DNA of 15,063 nt, taken from positions 1 to 15,063 of the forward strand of contig CAMLKG010000053.1 in the NCBI GenBank assembly GCA_946480695.1, read 5' to 3'. The position numbers and the translations under genes are program-made. Below, piece by piece: positions 1 to 7,209 of this stretch (position 1 is its first letter; the number at the start of each line of letters is the position of its first letter). Below the pieces are notes generated by a model, which ran no database searches, was not told the origin of the DNA, and saw only the letters and a list, made by a program, of their open reading frames with translations. This stretch comes from an uncultured Cellvibrio sp. GTDB lineage: Bacteria > Pseudomonadota > Gammaproteobacteria > Pseudomonadales > Cellvibrionaceae.

Positions 1-1119
1 GCCACCGGCCTCGCCTTTTGGCAAACCGATGCCGCCAACTATTGGGGGCACAACGCCATTATTCGGATGCGCGCGTTTATGGACCATTGCGGCCTGCCCA
101 CCCTGCCCGGTAAAGCGCCCTTCGGGGGCGATATCCTCAGCCACGATTTTGTGGAGGCCGCCTTGTTGCGCCGTGCCGGTTGGGATGTGTTCCTGCTTGC
201 AGACCTGGAAGGCAGTTATGAGGAAGTCCCCTGCAACATCATTGATTACGCCAAGCGCGACCGCCGCTGGGTACAGGGCAATATCCAGCATTTAGGTTTA
301 CTCGGAACCAAGGGTTTACACCCGATCAGCCGCATGCATTTCCTGCTGGGTGCCCTGGCCTACATCACTTCGTTTATCTGGTTGTTAATGCTGGTATTGA
401 GCACCGCGGATGCGGTAATCCGCTCCATCAATTCAAACGTTTACTTTACCGAGACTTACCAGCTTTACCCTACCTGGCCGATCGCCAAAACCGAATTGAT
501 TATTTCGCTGATCATATTGACCACCATCTTATTGATGGGGCCGAAATTCCTCGGGGTACTGGTCGCTATCTTCCGGCGTCGCAAACAATTTGGCGGCACC
601 TTTGCGATTATCAAAGGCGCGTTTGTTGAAACCATTTTTGCCGTGCTGATCGCCCCAATCATGATGGTTTACCACGCCTATTTTGTTATTTCGGTATTTT
701 TGGGCTTTAAAGTGAATTGGGATTCACAAGATCGCGAAGGCCGTTTGCTACCCTGGAGCGAATGTTTCGCCCGCACCTCCAAAATGACTATTGCGGCAAT
801 CGCCTGGGGCACACTGACCTATTTCTACGCCCCGGTGTTTTTCTGGTGGTTGATCCCGGTGATTACCGGCTTGATCCTCGCTTCCGCACTGGTGCGTTAT
901 TCAAGCAGCCTGGGCCTGGGCGGCAGTGCTCGCAGGCACAACATCCTGGTGTGCCCAAGTGAAGCCATAGAAGAACCGGTATTAACCCACCTGGATCAAT
1001 TGCTAGCACTCAAGCCTGCATCGCCCGATACACCCGCCCCCCTTCCGGGACTACCGGCAGATAATTGGCTGGATATGCCCCACGGGGATATTGACGAGTT
1101 CCGGCCGATTACTCGCTAG
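1..1119 (+). CDS. opgH: Glucans biosynthesis glucosyltransferase H, C-terminal part (5' end outside window)
   Basis: The reading frame is open from base 1 and ends at TAG 1117-1119, giving the last 372 residues. OpgH is an inner-membrane family 2 glycosyltransferase that polymerises UDP-glucose into the backbone of osmoregulated periplasmic glucans. Visible hallmarks are NYWGHNAIIR near the start, PFGGDILSHDFVEAAL, DLEGSYEEVP, and the RDRRWVQGN stretch that corresponds to the (Q/R)xxRW acceptor motif of processive glycosyltransferases. Four or more hydrophobic segments follow (around 345-420, 480-580, 600-710 and 780-900 in base coordinates), as expected for the C-terminal membrane channel. 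The ORF track-style internal ATG at 67 is not the start, because homologous sequence continues upstream of it. A strong terminator follows directly. Its usual partner opgG would lie upstream, outside the window. Family assignment is confident. Confidence 0.95.
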   Translation, partial: ATGLAFWQTDAANYWGHNAIIRMRAFMDHCGLPTLPGKAPFGGDILSHDFVEAALLRRAGWDVFLLADLEGSYEEVPCNIIDYAKRDRRWVQGNIQHLGLLGTKGLHPISRMHFLLGALAYITSFIWLLMLVLSTADAVIRSINSNVYFTETYQLYPTWPIAKTELIISLIILTTILLMGPKFLGVLVAIFRRRKQFGGTFAIIKGAFVETIFAVLIAPIMMVYHAYFVISVFLGFKVNWDSQDREGRLLPWSECFARTSKMTIAAIAWGTLTYFYAPVFFWWLIPVITGLILASALVRYSSSLGLGGSARRHNILVCPSEAIEEPVLTHLDQLLALKPASPDTPAPLPGLPADNWLDMPHGDIDEFRPITR

Positions 1120-1137
1120 CGAACGATATGGACAGGC

Positions 1138-1168
1138 AAAACGGGGCGCGCAGGCGCCCCGTTTTGTT
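1138..1168 (+). terminator. Intrinsic terminator after opgH
   Basis: A perfect 12-bp stem (AAAACGGGGCGC at 1138-1149 pairing with GCGCCCCGTTTT at 1154-1165) closes a 4-base loop. The GC-rich core is flanked by A and T runs, giving a T-rich 3' side. It lies 18 bases after the opgH stop and separates opgH from the esterase gene. Confidence 0.9.
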
Positions 1169-1224
1169 AACATCGGATGTCGGCAAGTATTGTCCCCAAT
1201 AACCTTAATGACCGGGAACAAATT

Positions 1225-2202
1225 ATGAAACAAATCCTTATTGGCTTGATGCTTATCGGCAGTTCGGTCCAGCTCAATGCCGGGACTCAAACCACACCAC
1301 CCCATCGCGCCGCCGGTGACTACCAATTCACACGCGATTCACTGCAACAACCCGGCGTTCCTAACGGCACACTTAAGGGTCCCTATGAATTCCATAGCAC
1401 TATTTTCAAAGGCACAGTGCGCCGCTATTGGATTTATTTGCCGGCAAATTATGAAACCCTGCACCAACGCCCCATGAATCTGCTGGTATTCCAGGACGGC
1501 CAGCGTGCGACCAACCCCGAAGGTTCGTTGCGCGTACCGGAAGTGCTGGATAACCTGATCCATCAGCAAGCGATTCCGCCCACGATAGGTTTATTTATTA
1601 CCCCGGGAAACCGCAGCGAGGCCTATCCCGACAACCTGGGCATGTCCAACCCCGATCATCGCGCCCAGGAGTACGATGCGTTAAACGATACCTACGCACG
1701 AATGCTCACGGAGGAATTGCTTCCCGCTGTTGCAAAAACCTATGCCATCAGCAGTAAACCGGAACACCGGATTATCGGCGGCACCAGCAGTGGCGCGATT
1801 TGCGCCTTTACCGTGGCATGGCATAAGCCGGAGGCATTTCGCAATGTCATCAGTATTATCGGCAGCTATGTTTCCATTGGTTATTCGCCGGCTGCGGCGG
1901 GCAAACCAATGACGCCGGGAGGCGATCTCTATCCCGGACTCATTCGCAAATCCCCTATTCGCCCGCTGAAAATTTTCCTGCAAGATGGCAGCAATGACCT
2001 GGACAATGAGCACGGCAACTGGTTTTTAGCCAACCAGCAAATGCTCGCCGCCCTGCAATGGGCAAATACGAATGCGGATGAAAAAAATGATAAGGGACCG
2101 CGCTACGAAATGAGGCATACCTGGGGTGATGGCGATCACTCCGACAAACACGGCGGGGTCCTGTTGCCGGAAATATTGCGTTGGATGTGGGGAAAACAAT
2201 AA
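1225..2202 (+). CDS. Exported alpha/beta-hydrolase, Esterase D/enterochelin-esterase-like family
   Basis: This is a 325-residue protein. The start at 1225 is chosen because it opens a clean signal peptide (MKQILIGLMLIGSSVQLNAG), whereas the in-frame ATG at 1177 would put 16 polar residues before it; a GGGA element lies about 9 bases upstream of 1225. The nucleophile elbow is G-T-S-S-G at residues 186-190, with Ser188 as nucleophile. A C-terminal GDGDHSDKHGG stretch supplies the likely catalytic His305, and FLQDGSNDLD (251-260) carries the likely acid. The segment RRYWIYLPANYE is typical of the Esterase D (PF00756) fold. Members cleave siderophore esters, or acyl/feruloyl esters on plant polysaccharides. 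The substrate cannot be told from sequence; in a polysaccharide-degrading host a carbohydrate esterase role is plausible. It is a single gene between two terminators. Confidence 0.82.
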   Translation: MKQILIGLMLIGSSVQLNAGTQTTPPHRAAGDYQFTRDSLQQPGVPNGTLKGPYEFHSTIFKGTVRRYWIYLPANYETLHQRPMNLLVFQDGQRATNPEGSLRVPEVLDNLIHQQAIPPTIGLFITPGNRSEAYPDNLGMSNPDHRAQEYDALNDTYARMLTEELLPAVAKTYAISSKPEHRIIGGTSSGAICAFTVAWHKPEAFRNVISIIGSYVSIGYSPAAAGKPMTPGGDLYPGLIRKSPIRPLKIFLQDGSNDLDNEHGNWFLANQQMLAALQWANTNADEKNDKGPRYEMRHTWGDGDHSDKHGGVLLPEILRWMWGKQ

Positions 2203-2268
2203 CTTGCAACCCTGTTTCATCGCCAGGGGTTGGGTTTTAGCGATACGCCTGCTCCACAATACCCACTG

Positions 2269-2315
2269 GTCATGCTGGCCTAATTAATATGCTGGCCTAA
2301 ATAAATAGGCCAGCA
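2269..2315. terminator. Hairpin plus direct repeat between convergent genes (possible bidirectional terminator)
   Basis: TGCTGGCCT (2290-2298) pairs perfectly with AGGCCAGCA (2307-2315) around an 8-base A/T loop. The left arm sits in a second copy of ATGCTGGCCTAA; the first copy is at 2272-2283. The site lies between the esterase stop (2202) and the hypX-like stop (2357), where a terminator is needed on both strands. Neither side has a proper T run, so activity as an intrinsic terminator is uncertain. Confidence 0.5.
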
Positions 2316-2356
2316 CTCACCGGTAAATGGAAATTGGTTTCCCTCCATCCCTACAG

Positions 2357-4081
2357 TCAGGCGAACTGCGCCTGGGTTTGATCCTGTGGGTGATAAACCA
2401 GCCGCGCCGGGGTTTGGTTGCACGGGGCTTTGTAGACAAAATTGCGTCGCAAACGGTGATAGTCGCTCTCCGGGTCATCGAAGCAGGCTTTCATATGGCG
2501 CAATTCCGCCTGGCGATAGGAGGCCAGCGATTGCACCGCCTCATCCGCCAGGCGTTGGGCGCGTTTATGAATCAGCAGAGGTTCAAGCATTTCCGGCTTG
2601 GCCAACTCCTGGCACACCTGGCGCAATTGGTGGTGATAGGTTTCCCAATCCTCCGCCAACACCTGATCCACCATACCCAAATCGGCCGCTTCGCGGGCCA
2701 ATACCGGCAGGCACCCCTTAATCAGCCGTTGCGCCTGGGCCTGCCCTACCCGCCTGGGCAACAAATAGGTCCAATACTCGGAACCATAAAGCCCCATGGT
2801 AAGGTAATGGGGATTAAGCACCACTCCCTCACGCGCAATAACCTTGTCGCATGCCAACGGCATTATGGCGCCACCCGCGCCGGCGTTGCAGCGCAGCGCA
2901 GCCAGGGTGACCACATCCTCAAGGTGCAGCAGGGTTTCCACCAGGTCATCGATAGCGTTGATGTTGCGCCAGGATTCCAGTGCCGGATCAGCGGCAGCTT
3001 CGATGCAATTGAGGTGTATGCCATTGCTCCAGAAGTCCTCGCCACCCAGCAGTGCGATTACCCGTACCCCTTCGCGGCGGGCGACCTGGCGCACGCAGGC
3101 CTGCAAGGCCAGGCATTGTTCGGTGTTCATGGCGCCGTTATAAAAATCAAAGCTGATGTAAGCCACCGCCCCCTCAACCTCGACGCGAATATCTTCCTGT
3201 TCCCGGGAATCCAATACCGGCAACCCGGCAAAGGCGGGGACCTGGGGCATGAGTTGGGTTATTACCTGCCAGGCGGGCAACTTAAAGAAGTGTTTCTCCC
3301 CTTGCGGGGCCAGTTTGAGCTGGCGAACCCAGACGGCGCCATCGCGCGCGGCGAAACAAATCGCCCCCTGGCGATGGCCGAGCAGACTGCCGGGTGTCGC
3401 CTGGTGCCCACGGTTTTCCACCCGCGCACCATAGAGGTAGACACGCGTCCCCTCCAGGGTAACCAGTACGCCGGGAAAGCCGTCAGCGGCGTTGATAATC
3501 TGGGCGATCTCCGCCGCCGTGTGGTCCTGCCAGTTTATCTGCCGATCATCCTTGCGCATTAACGGCATAAGCCGTCCTTTAACCTCGGGACGGGAATAAT
3601 CGAGCGGACGGGGTTCGCGCTGGGCCTGGTAAACCCAATCGGCCACCAGTTCGCGAATCATGTCCACGGCGGCGTTGATCACTTCGCGCCGGTACACACT
3701 GGCCTTGGCCGCATTGCGCAACGGAAACTCGCGGGTTGCCCAGATGGGCCCCGCGTCCATCTCCGCCTCGGCTTGCAGCAGGGTGACGCCCCAGTAATCC
3801 CAATTCCGGGTGATTGCCCAATCCAGCGAAGAGGGGCCCCGGTCGCCCTCAATGCCCGGATGCACAATCAAGCACAAATAATTGCGCCACACCGATTCGG
3901 GCACGGGATGCTTTAAAAAGGGACACAGGATCAAATCCGGCTGGAATGCCTGGACACTGGCGAGGATTTGTTCCTCGCCGGCACCCAGTTCAATGGACAC
4001 CCGATGGCCGTCCGCTTCCAGTTCACGATGCACACGTTGGCACATGCCATTGTAGGCCGAAGCCAGCAACATAATATTCAT
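2357..4081 (-). CDS. hypX: HypX/HoxX-type hydrogenase maturation protein (formyltransferase-crotonase fusion)
   Basis: This is a 574-residue protein close to the family's usual length of 540-590. HypX transfers a formyl group from formyl-tetrahydrofolate to CoA and then decarbonylates formyl-CoA to supply the CO ligand of the NiFe active site under aerobic conditions. The N-terminal formyltransferase part (about 1-190) carries HPGIEGDRGPSSLDW (74-88), a HypX signature, and the family Asp in MDAGPI (108-113). Residues about 195-275 form the formyltransferase C-terminal domain. The crotonase-like part (about 295-520) shows FWSNGIHLN (about 347-355), NAGAGGAIMPLA and YGSEYWTYLLPRRVG (about 431-445). 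The start is supported by AGGAG six bases upstream of ATG. A co-directional MHYT gene lies 93 bases upstream. No hydrogenase or other hyp gene is visible, so the partner must be elsewhere or the enzyme serves another use. Confidence 0.88.
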   Translation of the reverse strand: MNIMLLASAYNGMCQRVHRELEADGHRVSIELGAGEEQILASVQAFQPDLILCPFLKHPVPESVWRNYLCLIVHPGIEGDRGPSSLDWAITRNWDYWGVTLLQAEAEMDAGPIWATREFPLRNAAKASVYRREVINAAVDMIRELVADWVYQAQREPRPLDYSRPEVKGRLMPLMRKDDRQINWQDHTAAEIAQIINAADGFPGVLVTLEGTRVYLYGARVENRGHQATPGSLLGHRQGAICFAARDGAVWVRQLKLAPQGEKHFFKLPAWQVITQLMPQVPAFAGLPVLDSREQEDIRVEVEGAVAYISFDFYNGAMNTEQCLALQACVRQVARREGVRVIALLGGEDFWSNGIHLNCIEAAADPALESWRNINAIDDLVETLLHLEDVVTLAALRCNAGAGGAIMPLACDKVIAREGVVLNPHYLTMGLYGSEYWTYLLPRRVGQAQAQRLIKGCLPVLAREAADLGMVDQVLAEDWETYHHQLRQVCQELAKPEMLEPLLIHKRAQRLADEAVQSLASYRQAELRHMKACFDDPESDYHRLRRNFVYKAPCNQTPARLVYHPQDQTQAQFA

Positions 4082-4174
4082 AGGAACTCCTTGTTATTGG
4101 GGGTAGCGCCTGATGCCTTGAAAGCGCCGGTTGGGATTAGCTCAATGAACCGCCATTTCCTTCCAGGGATAAGG

Positions 4175-4927
4175 TCACTGCCCTACGTCGGCCATTTCCT
4201 CCTGCATGCGATGGCTGAGCTGGTTGAAAGACATAATCAAACAGATAACTAACAACAACATACTGGCGCAAAAAACAAACAAGCCCATCGTCATGGGACT
4301 CATGGAATTTTCGATAACCACCCCTTGCTGGCTGTGATCGTGGACCATGGTCATGGCGGCCATACCGGTGTAATGCATACCGCACACCGCCAGCGCCATG
4401 ATCACCGCGCTGCCAAGCATGGGCATCGCGCCCTTGAGGTTAACGGCGAGCCACAAGGCCGCCGTGCCCGCCACTACCGCAATCACCACCGACACAGCCA
4501 CGAGGGTGGGGTCGTAGGCCATGGTGCCGGCCATAACCATGGCTTTCATACCTATGTAATGCATGGAAGCTACTGCCAGCCCGGTAAACAAGCCCGCCCC
4601 CAGCAAACGGGCAATGGAAAAGTTTCCTTGCACGGCGATGTAAATCCCAATCCCTACCGCGACTACGGCAATTACCAGTGAAAGGAAGGTCAGCCCGGGC
4701 GAATAACCCATATCCATGGGCACCTGGTAAGCAAGCATTCCAATAAAATGCATGGTCCAGATTGCGCCGCCACCGATAGCCACAGCGGCGGTGGCAACCC
4801 ACACCAGGGATACCTGGCCAGACGCTTTAATACCGTTGGTAATCTGCAAACCGGTAAAAGAACCGAATACCGAAACCAGGAACGACAACCCCACTAGAAA
4901 CCCGTTGTAACTTGCTTCCATTTCCAT
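4175..4927 (-). CDS. Stand-alone MHYT-domain integral membrane sensor
   Basis: This is a 250-residue, highly hydrophobic protein with about seven membrane helices. It contains three copies of the signature motif: MHFIGM (59-64), MHYIGM (122-127) and MHYTGM (184-189). The MHYT domain is proposed to bind a metal, probably copper, through the Met/His residues near the outer membrane face and to sense oxygen, CO or NO. This role is predicted for the family and not shown for this protein. The start at 4927 is preferred because the minus strand reads GAGG, then 8 bases, then ATG; the longer frame to 4990 would need a TTG and adds a polar leader. Most family members carry GGDEF/EAL or kinase outputs. 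This one ends after the last helix with a short basic/acidic tail (HRMQEEMADVGQ), so it lacks an output domain. It lies 93 bases upstream of the hypX-like gene on the same strand. Confidence 0.9.
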   Translation of the reverse strand: MEMEASYNGFLVGLSFLVSVFGSFTGLQITNGIKASGQVSLVWVATAAVAIGGGAIWTMHFIGMLAYQVPMDMGYSPGLTFLSLVIAVVAVGIGIYIAVQGNFSIARLLGAGLFTGLAVASMHYIGMKAMVMAGTMAYDPTLVAVSVVIAVVAGTAALWLAVNLKGAMPMLGSAVIMALAVCGMHYTGMAAMTMVHDHSQQGVVIENSMSPMTMGLFVFCASMLLLVICLIMSFNQLSHRMQEEMADVGQ

Positions 4928-4948
4928 ATTTTTTGCCTCGTTAAAGTG

Positions 4949-4958
4949 TGTTCGAACA
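4949..4958. promoter_or_regulatory. 10-bp palindrome in the MHYT leader
   Basis: TGTTCGAACA is a perfect palindrome 21 bases upstream of the MHYT start codon, just 5' of its Shine-Dalgarno. Such a position suits an operator, but the motif is short and I do not recognise a specific regulator. It could be chance. Confidence 0.25.
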
Positions 4959-5235
4959 TTAAAAAAAATGGCGTTTGTACTGTCGGACAAATGCGATTGA
5001 CGGTTGAAGTCTAGTTATAAGCCAATCTTCCAGATAGATTTTTTATTTATAGTTTTTTAATAAAAATGAATTCAAAGACTTAAAAAAATTGGGCGCGAAA
5101 AAAAACAAAAATTTGTCTGAATAAATATCCAACCAAATGATTTTATTAAGAAAAACCATTTAAAAACATTTGCAAATTGGCGCCTCTGTTTTTTATTTGT
5201 CGCATCAAACATTATTTTTTTTGCGCGCCGAAATC

Positions 5236-5267
5236 AAAAAAAATGCGCCACTTTTTTCGTGGCGCAT
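5236..5267 (-). terminator. Leftward intrinsic terminator-like hairpin upstream of the chemosensory operon
   Basis: ATGCGCCAC (5243-5251) pairs perfectly with GTGGCGCAT (5259-5267) around a 7-base loop. On the minus strand the stem is followed at once by eight T (plus-strand A run 5236-5243), the textbook form of an intrinsic terminator reading leftward. On the plus strand no T run follows. No minus-strand gene ends here; see findings. Confidence 0.7.
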
Positions 5268-5335
5268 AAACAAACATTGTGAAAATAAAATCTCATCTAG
5301 ACTTGCACTCTATCTCCAGCGAGGAAGCTAAGTCG

Positions 5336-6259
5336 ATGAATGCCCCACAAACATCTGCCGCCAAACAGCCCGGCAGGGAGTTCTCGGTTGCGGTTATAGG
5401 TGCCAATAAAAACGACACGGATGTGTTGCAGAATATTTTTAAAATCACCCGTTACCGCCAGCGCAGTTACACCCTGGTTGCCGTGAATGAACTCACCTCC
5501 AAAAACCAATGGGCGAGTGCGCGCAACGCCGATATTTTTTTGGTTAACGCCAGTAATGCGCGGGCCGTGCTCTGTTGGCACAAATTAACCAATTACCGGG
5601 ATAGCGACCGGCGCAAACCGGTGTTGCAATTGCGCGAGAAAACCCCGCAGGAACAACCGGCATCGGAGTTGATCATCAACTGCCCGATCAACCCCACCCG
5701 CCTGTTGCAAACCCTGGACAACTACACCATTCGCCACCTGGATTATTACCCCGAGCTGGAAATCGGTGAGGATACGGATTTACGTTTGCTCAAACCCCTG
5801 ATGCAATCCAAATCCGCAATCGCATCGGACCTGCCCGCCCCCGGTATCGCCGCAAACAAGCAACCCGAAAGCAATAAATTGCGGATATTGGTGGCCGACG
5901 ACAGCCTTGCGGTCCGGCGCCAGTTAACCTTGGAATTTGAAGCGATGAATGCCGAGCTGGATGCGGTAATCGATGGCGAAAGCGCCGTCAGCGCGGCGGA
6001 AGCCCGGCGTTACGACCTGATCTTTATGGATGTGGTTATGCCCGGCATGGACGGTTACAGCGCCTGTAAACAGATCCGCCGCTCGGCGTTTAACAAAAAC
6101 ACCCCGGTGGTCATGTTGACCAGCCGCTCCTCGCGTTTTGACAAACTCAAGGGAGTACTGGCCGGGTGCGACACCTACCTCACCAAACCGGTCAACCATA
6201 ACGAATTCAAAGCCATTACCCAAAAGCACCTCGAACAACGCAAGGAGAAAAGAATATGA
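5336..6259 (+). CDS. PilG-like response regulator with N-terminal pseudo-receiver domain
   Basis: This is a 307-residue protein. ATG 5336 is chosen because GAGGAA lies 9 bases upstream; the longer GTG start at 5279 has no good ribosome site. The C-terminal part (about 182-307) is a full receiver domain: acidic pair D188-D189, phospho-acceptor D232 in LIFMDVVMPGMDGY, switch Thr in VVMLTS and K284 in YLTKPVN. The N-terminal part (about 15-140) has receiver-like rhythm (a VAVIG strand, an ADIFLVNAS strand, RKPVLQL, and NCPINPTRLLQTLDNY where KP would sit) but lacks the acidic pair, acceptor Asp and Lys, so it looks like a pseudo-receiver. Canonical PilG has only the receiver (about 135 residues). 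As first gene of the operon it should be a phosphorylation target of the downstream kinase. Its stop overlaps the next start in an ATGA. Confidence 0.85.
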   Translation: MNAPQTSAAKQPGREFSVAVIGANKNDTDVLQNIFKITRYRQRSYTLVAVNELTSKNQWASARNADIFLVNASNARAVLCWHKLTNYRDSDRRKPVLQLREKTPQEQPASELIINCPINPTRLLQTLDNYTIRHLDYYPELEIGEDTDLRLLKPLMQSKSAIASDLPAPGIAANKQPESNKLRILVADDSLAVRRQLTLEFEAMNAELDAVIDGESAVSAAEARRYDLIFMDVVMPGMDGYSACKQIRRSAFNKNTPVVMLTSRSSRFDKLKGVLAGCDTYLTKPVNHNEFKAITQKHLEQRKEKRI

Positions 6260-6618
6260 GAGCCAGTAAAGTCATGATCGTTGATGACTCACCGATCGAA
6301 CTGCAACACCTGAAAACCATTGTGTCGGATGCCGGTTACCAGGTTATCACCGCCACCAACGGCCAGGACGCCTACCAAAAAGCCAAGACCTACCGGCCGG
6401 ATGTCGTCCTCATGGACGTGGTCATGGATGGTGTCGATGGTTTCGAAGCCTGTCGCAATATCACTGCCGACAAGGACCTGGCCGGTACCCAGGTAGTGTT
6501 TGTCACCAGCAAGAACCAGCGCGCCGACAAGGTATGGGGGGAACTCCAGGGTGGCAAGGGATTGATTGCCAAACCTTATACCCAGGAACAAATCCTGGAC
6601 ACGCTGGCGTCGCTGTAA
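6256..6618 (+). CDS. PilH-like single-domain response regulator
   Basis: This is a 120-residue stand-alone receiver of CheY/PilH type. The acidic pair is D10-D11, the acceptor is D54 (VVLMDVVMDG), the switch Thr is T84 in VFVTSK, and the conserved Lys is K106 (LIAKPY). The segment DKVWGELQGGKG closely matches the DKVWG...QGA segment of PilH proteins, which points to PilH instead of a flagellar CheY. In Pseudomonas, PilH helps balance phosphate flow in the Chp system and affects twitching. The ATG overlaps the preceding stop (ATGA), with AGGAG eight bases upstream, so the two regulators are translationally coupled. One oddity is that the usual MPGMDG loop reads MDGVDG, with Asp58 in place of the near-invariant proline. 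Confidence 0.88.
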   Translation: MRASKVMIVDDSPIELQHLKTIVSDAGYQVITATNGQDAYQKAKTYRPDVVLMDVVMDGVDGFEACRNITADKDLAGTQVVFVTSKNQRADKVWGELQGGKGLIAKPYTQEQILDTLASL

Positions 6619-6636
6619 GTGCGAACCAAGGAGTGA

Positions 6637-7209
6637 ATGGGCGTGAAGAATGCTGAGTGGGAACCCGGTACACAAGAAATCCCGCCCCCTGCTGGCGCCG
6701 GGGTTTCCACTTCCGGCGATTATCTAAGCTGTTTCCATTGTGTTATCGCCGGCCGCCAGTTTGCACTGGCAGCCAATTATTTTTGCGAGGTGATTAACCA
6801 GGCGGTTATAGCGCCGCTGCCAGGCACCGCCGAACATTTCCTGGGGCTATGCAACCTGCGCGGTGAACTGGTTCCCGTGTACCAGTTGCATGGCCTGCTG
6901 GCCAAGCCCCTGCCCTTGCAAAAGACTATCCTGGTCATCGGGCGCGGCGACAAATCCCTGGGCCTGGTCATCGACAAATTGCCCATGGCCATGGAACTTA
7001 CCCCGGACCCGCACCAGGTATTTGACCCCACCCGCGATACCCCCCTGGCAGGTCTATTGCCACACCTGCCACACCGTATTGTTTTCCACCAGCAAAACCC
7101 AGTCTGCTGCCTGGACGCCGAAGGGCTGGGGACCGCCCTGCGTACCCTGGCGAGCGGAACAAAGGGTCCATTGATCCACCTTGCAACATCAGGAAATCAC
7201 CATGAATAA
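6637..7209 (+). CDS. CheW-like adaptor (PilI-type)
   Basis: This is a 190-residue protein with one CheW/SH3-like domain over about residues 30-165. The core includes [21 protein letters not shown], the CheW signature region that contacts receptor tips and the kinase, and [17 protein letters not shown]. It should dock the PilJ-like transducer to the ChpA-like kinase at the inner membrane. The start is ambiguous: AAGGAG at 6628-6633 is only 3 bases from ATG 6637 but 9 bases from GTG 6643, so the protein may really begin two codons later. The gene lies 18 bases after the PilH-like gene, and its last 8 bases overlap the next gene. An N-terminal proline-rich stretch of about 25 residues precedes the domain. 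Confidence 0.88.
   Translation: MGVKNAEWEPGTQEIPPPAGAGVSTSGDYLSCFHCVIAGRQFALAANYFCEVINQAVIAPLPGTAEHFLGLCNLRGELVPVYQLHGLLAKPLPLQKTILVIGRGDKSLGLVIDKLPMAMELTPDPHQVFDPTRDTPLAGLLPHLPHRIVFHQQNPVCCLDAEGLGTALRTLASGTKGPLIHLATSGNHHE

Larger units (their letters stand above)
4928..5335. other. AT-rich divergent intergenic region
   Basis: About 400 bases separate the divergent MHYT and chemosensory genes. The stretch is much richer in A/T than its surroundings, with many A and T runs, and must hold both promoters. I could not assign -35/-10 boxes with confidence. It contains a 10-bp palindrome at 4949-4958 and a leftward terminator-like hairpin at 5236-5267, listed separately. The in-frame GTG at 5279 is a possible but less likely start for the right-hand gene. 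Confidence 0.7.

Noticed and set aside
2327..3562. Long plus-strand open frame (411 codons) opposite the hypX-like gene
   Set aside because: It is antisense to a gene with clear HypX motifs, has no recognisable domain, and is rich in Arg/Gln/Gly/His as expected for a shadow frame in GC-rich DNA.
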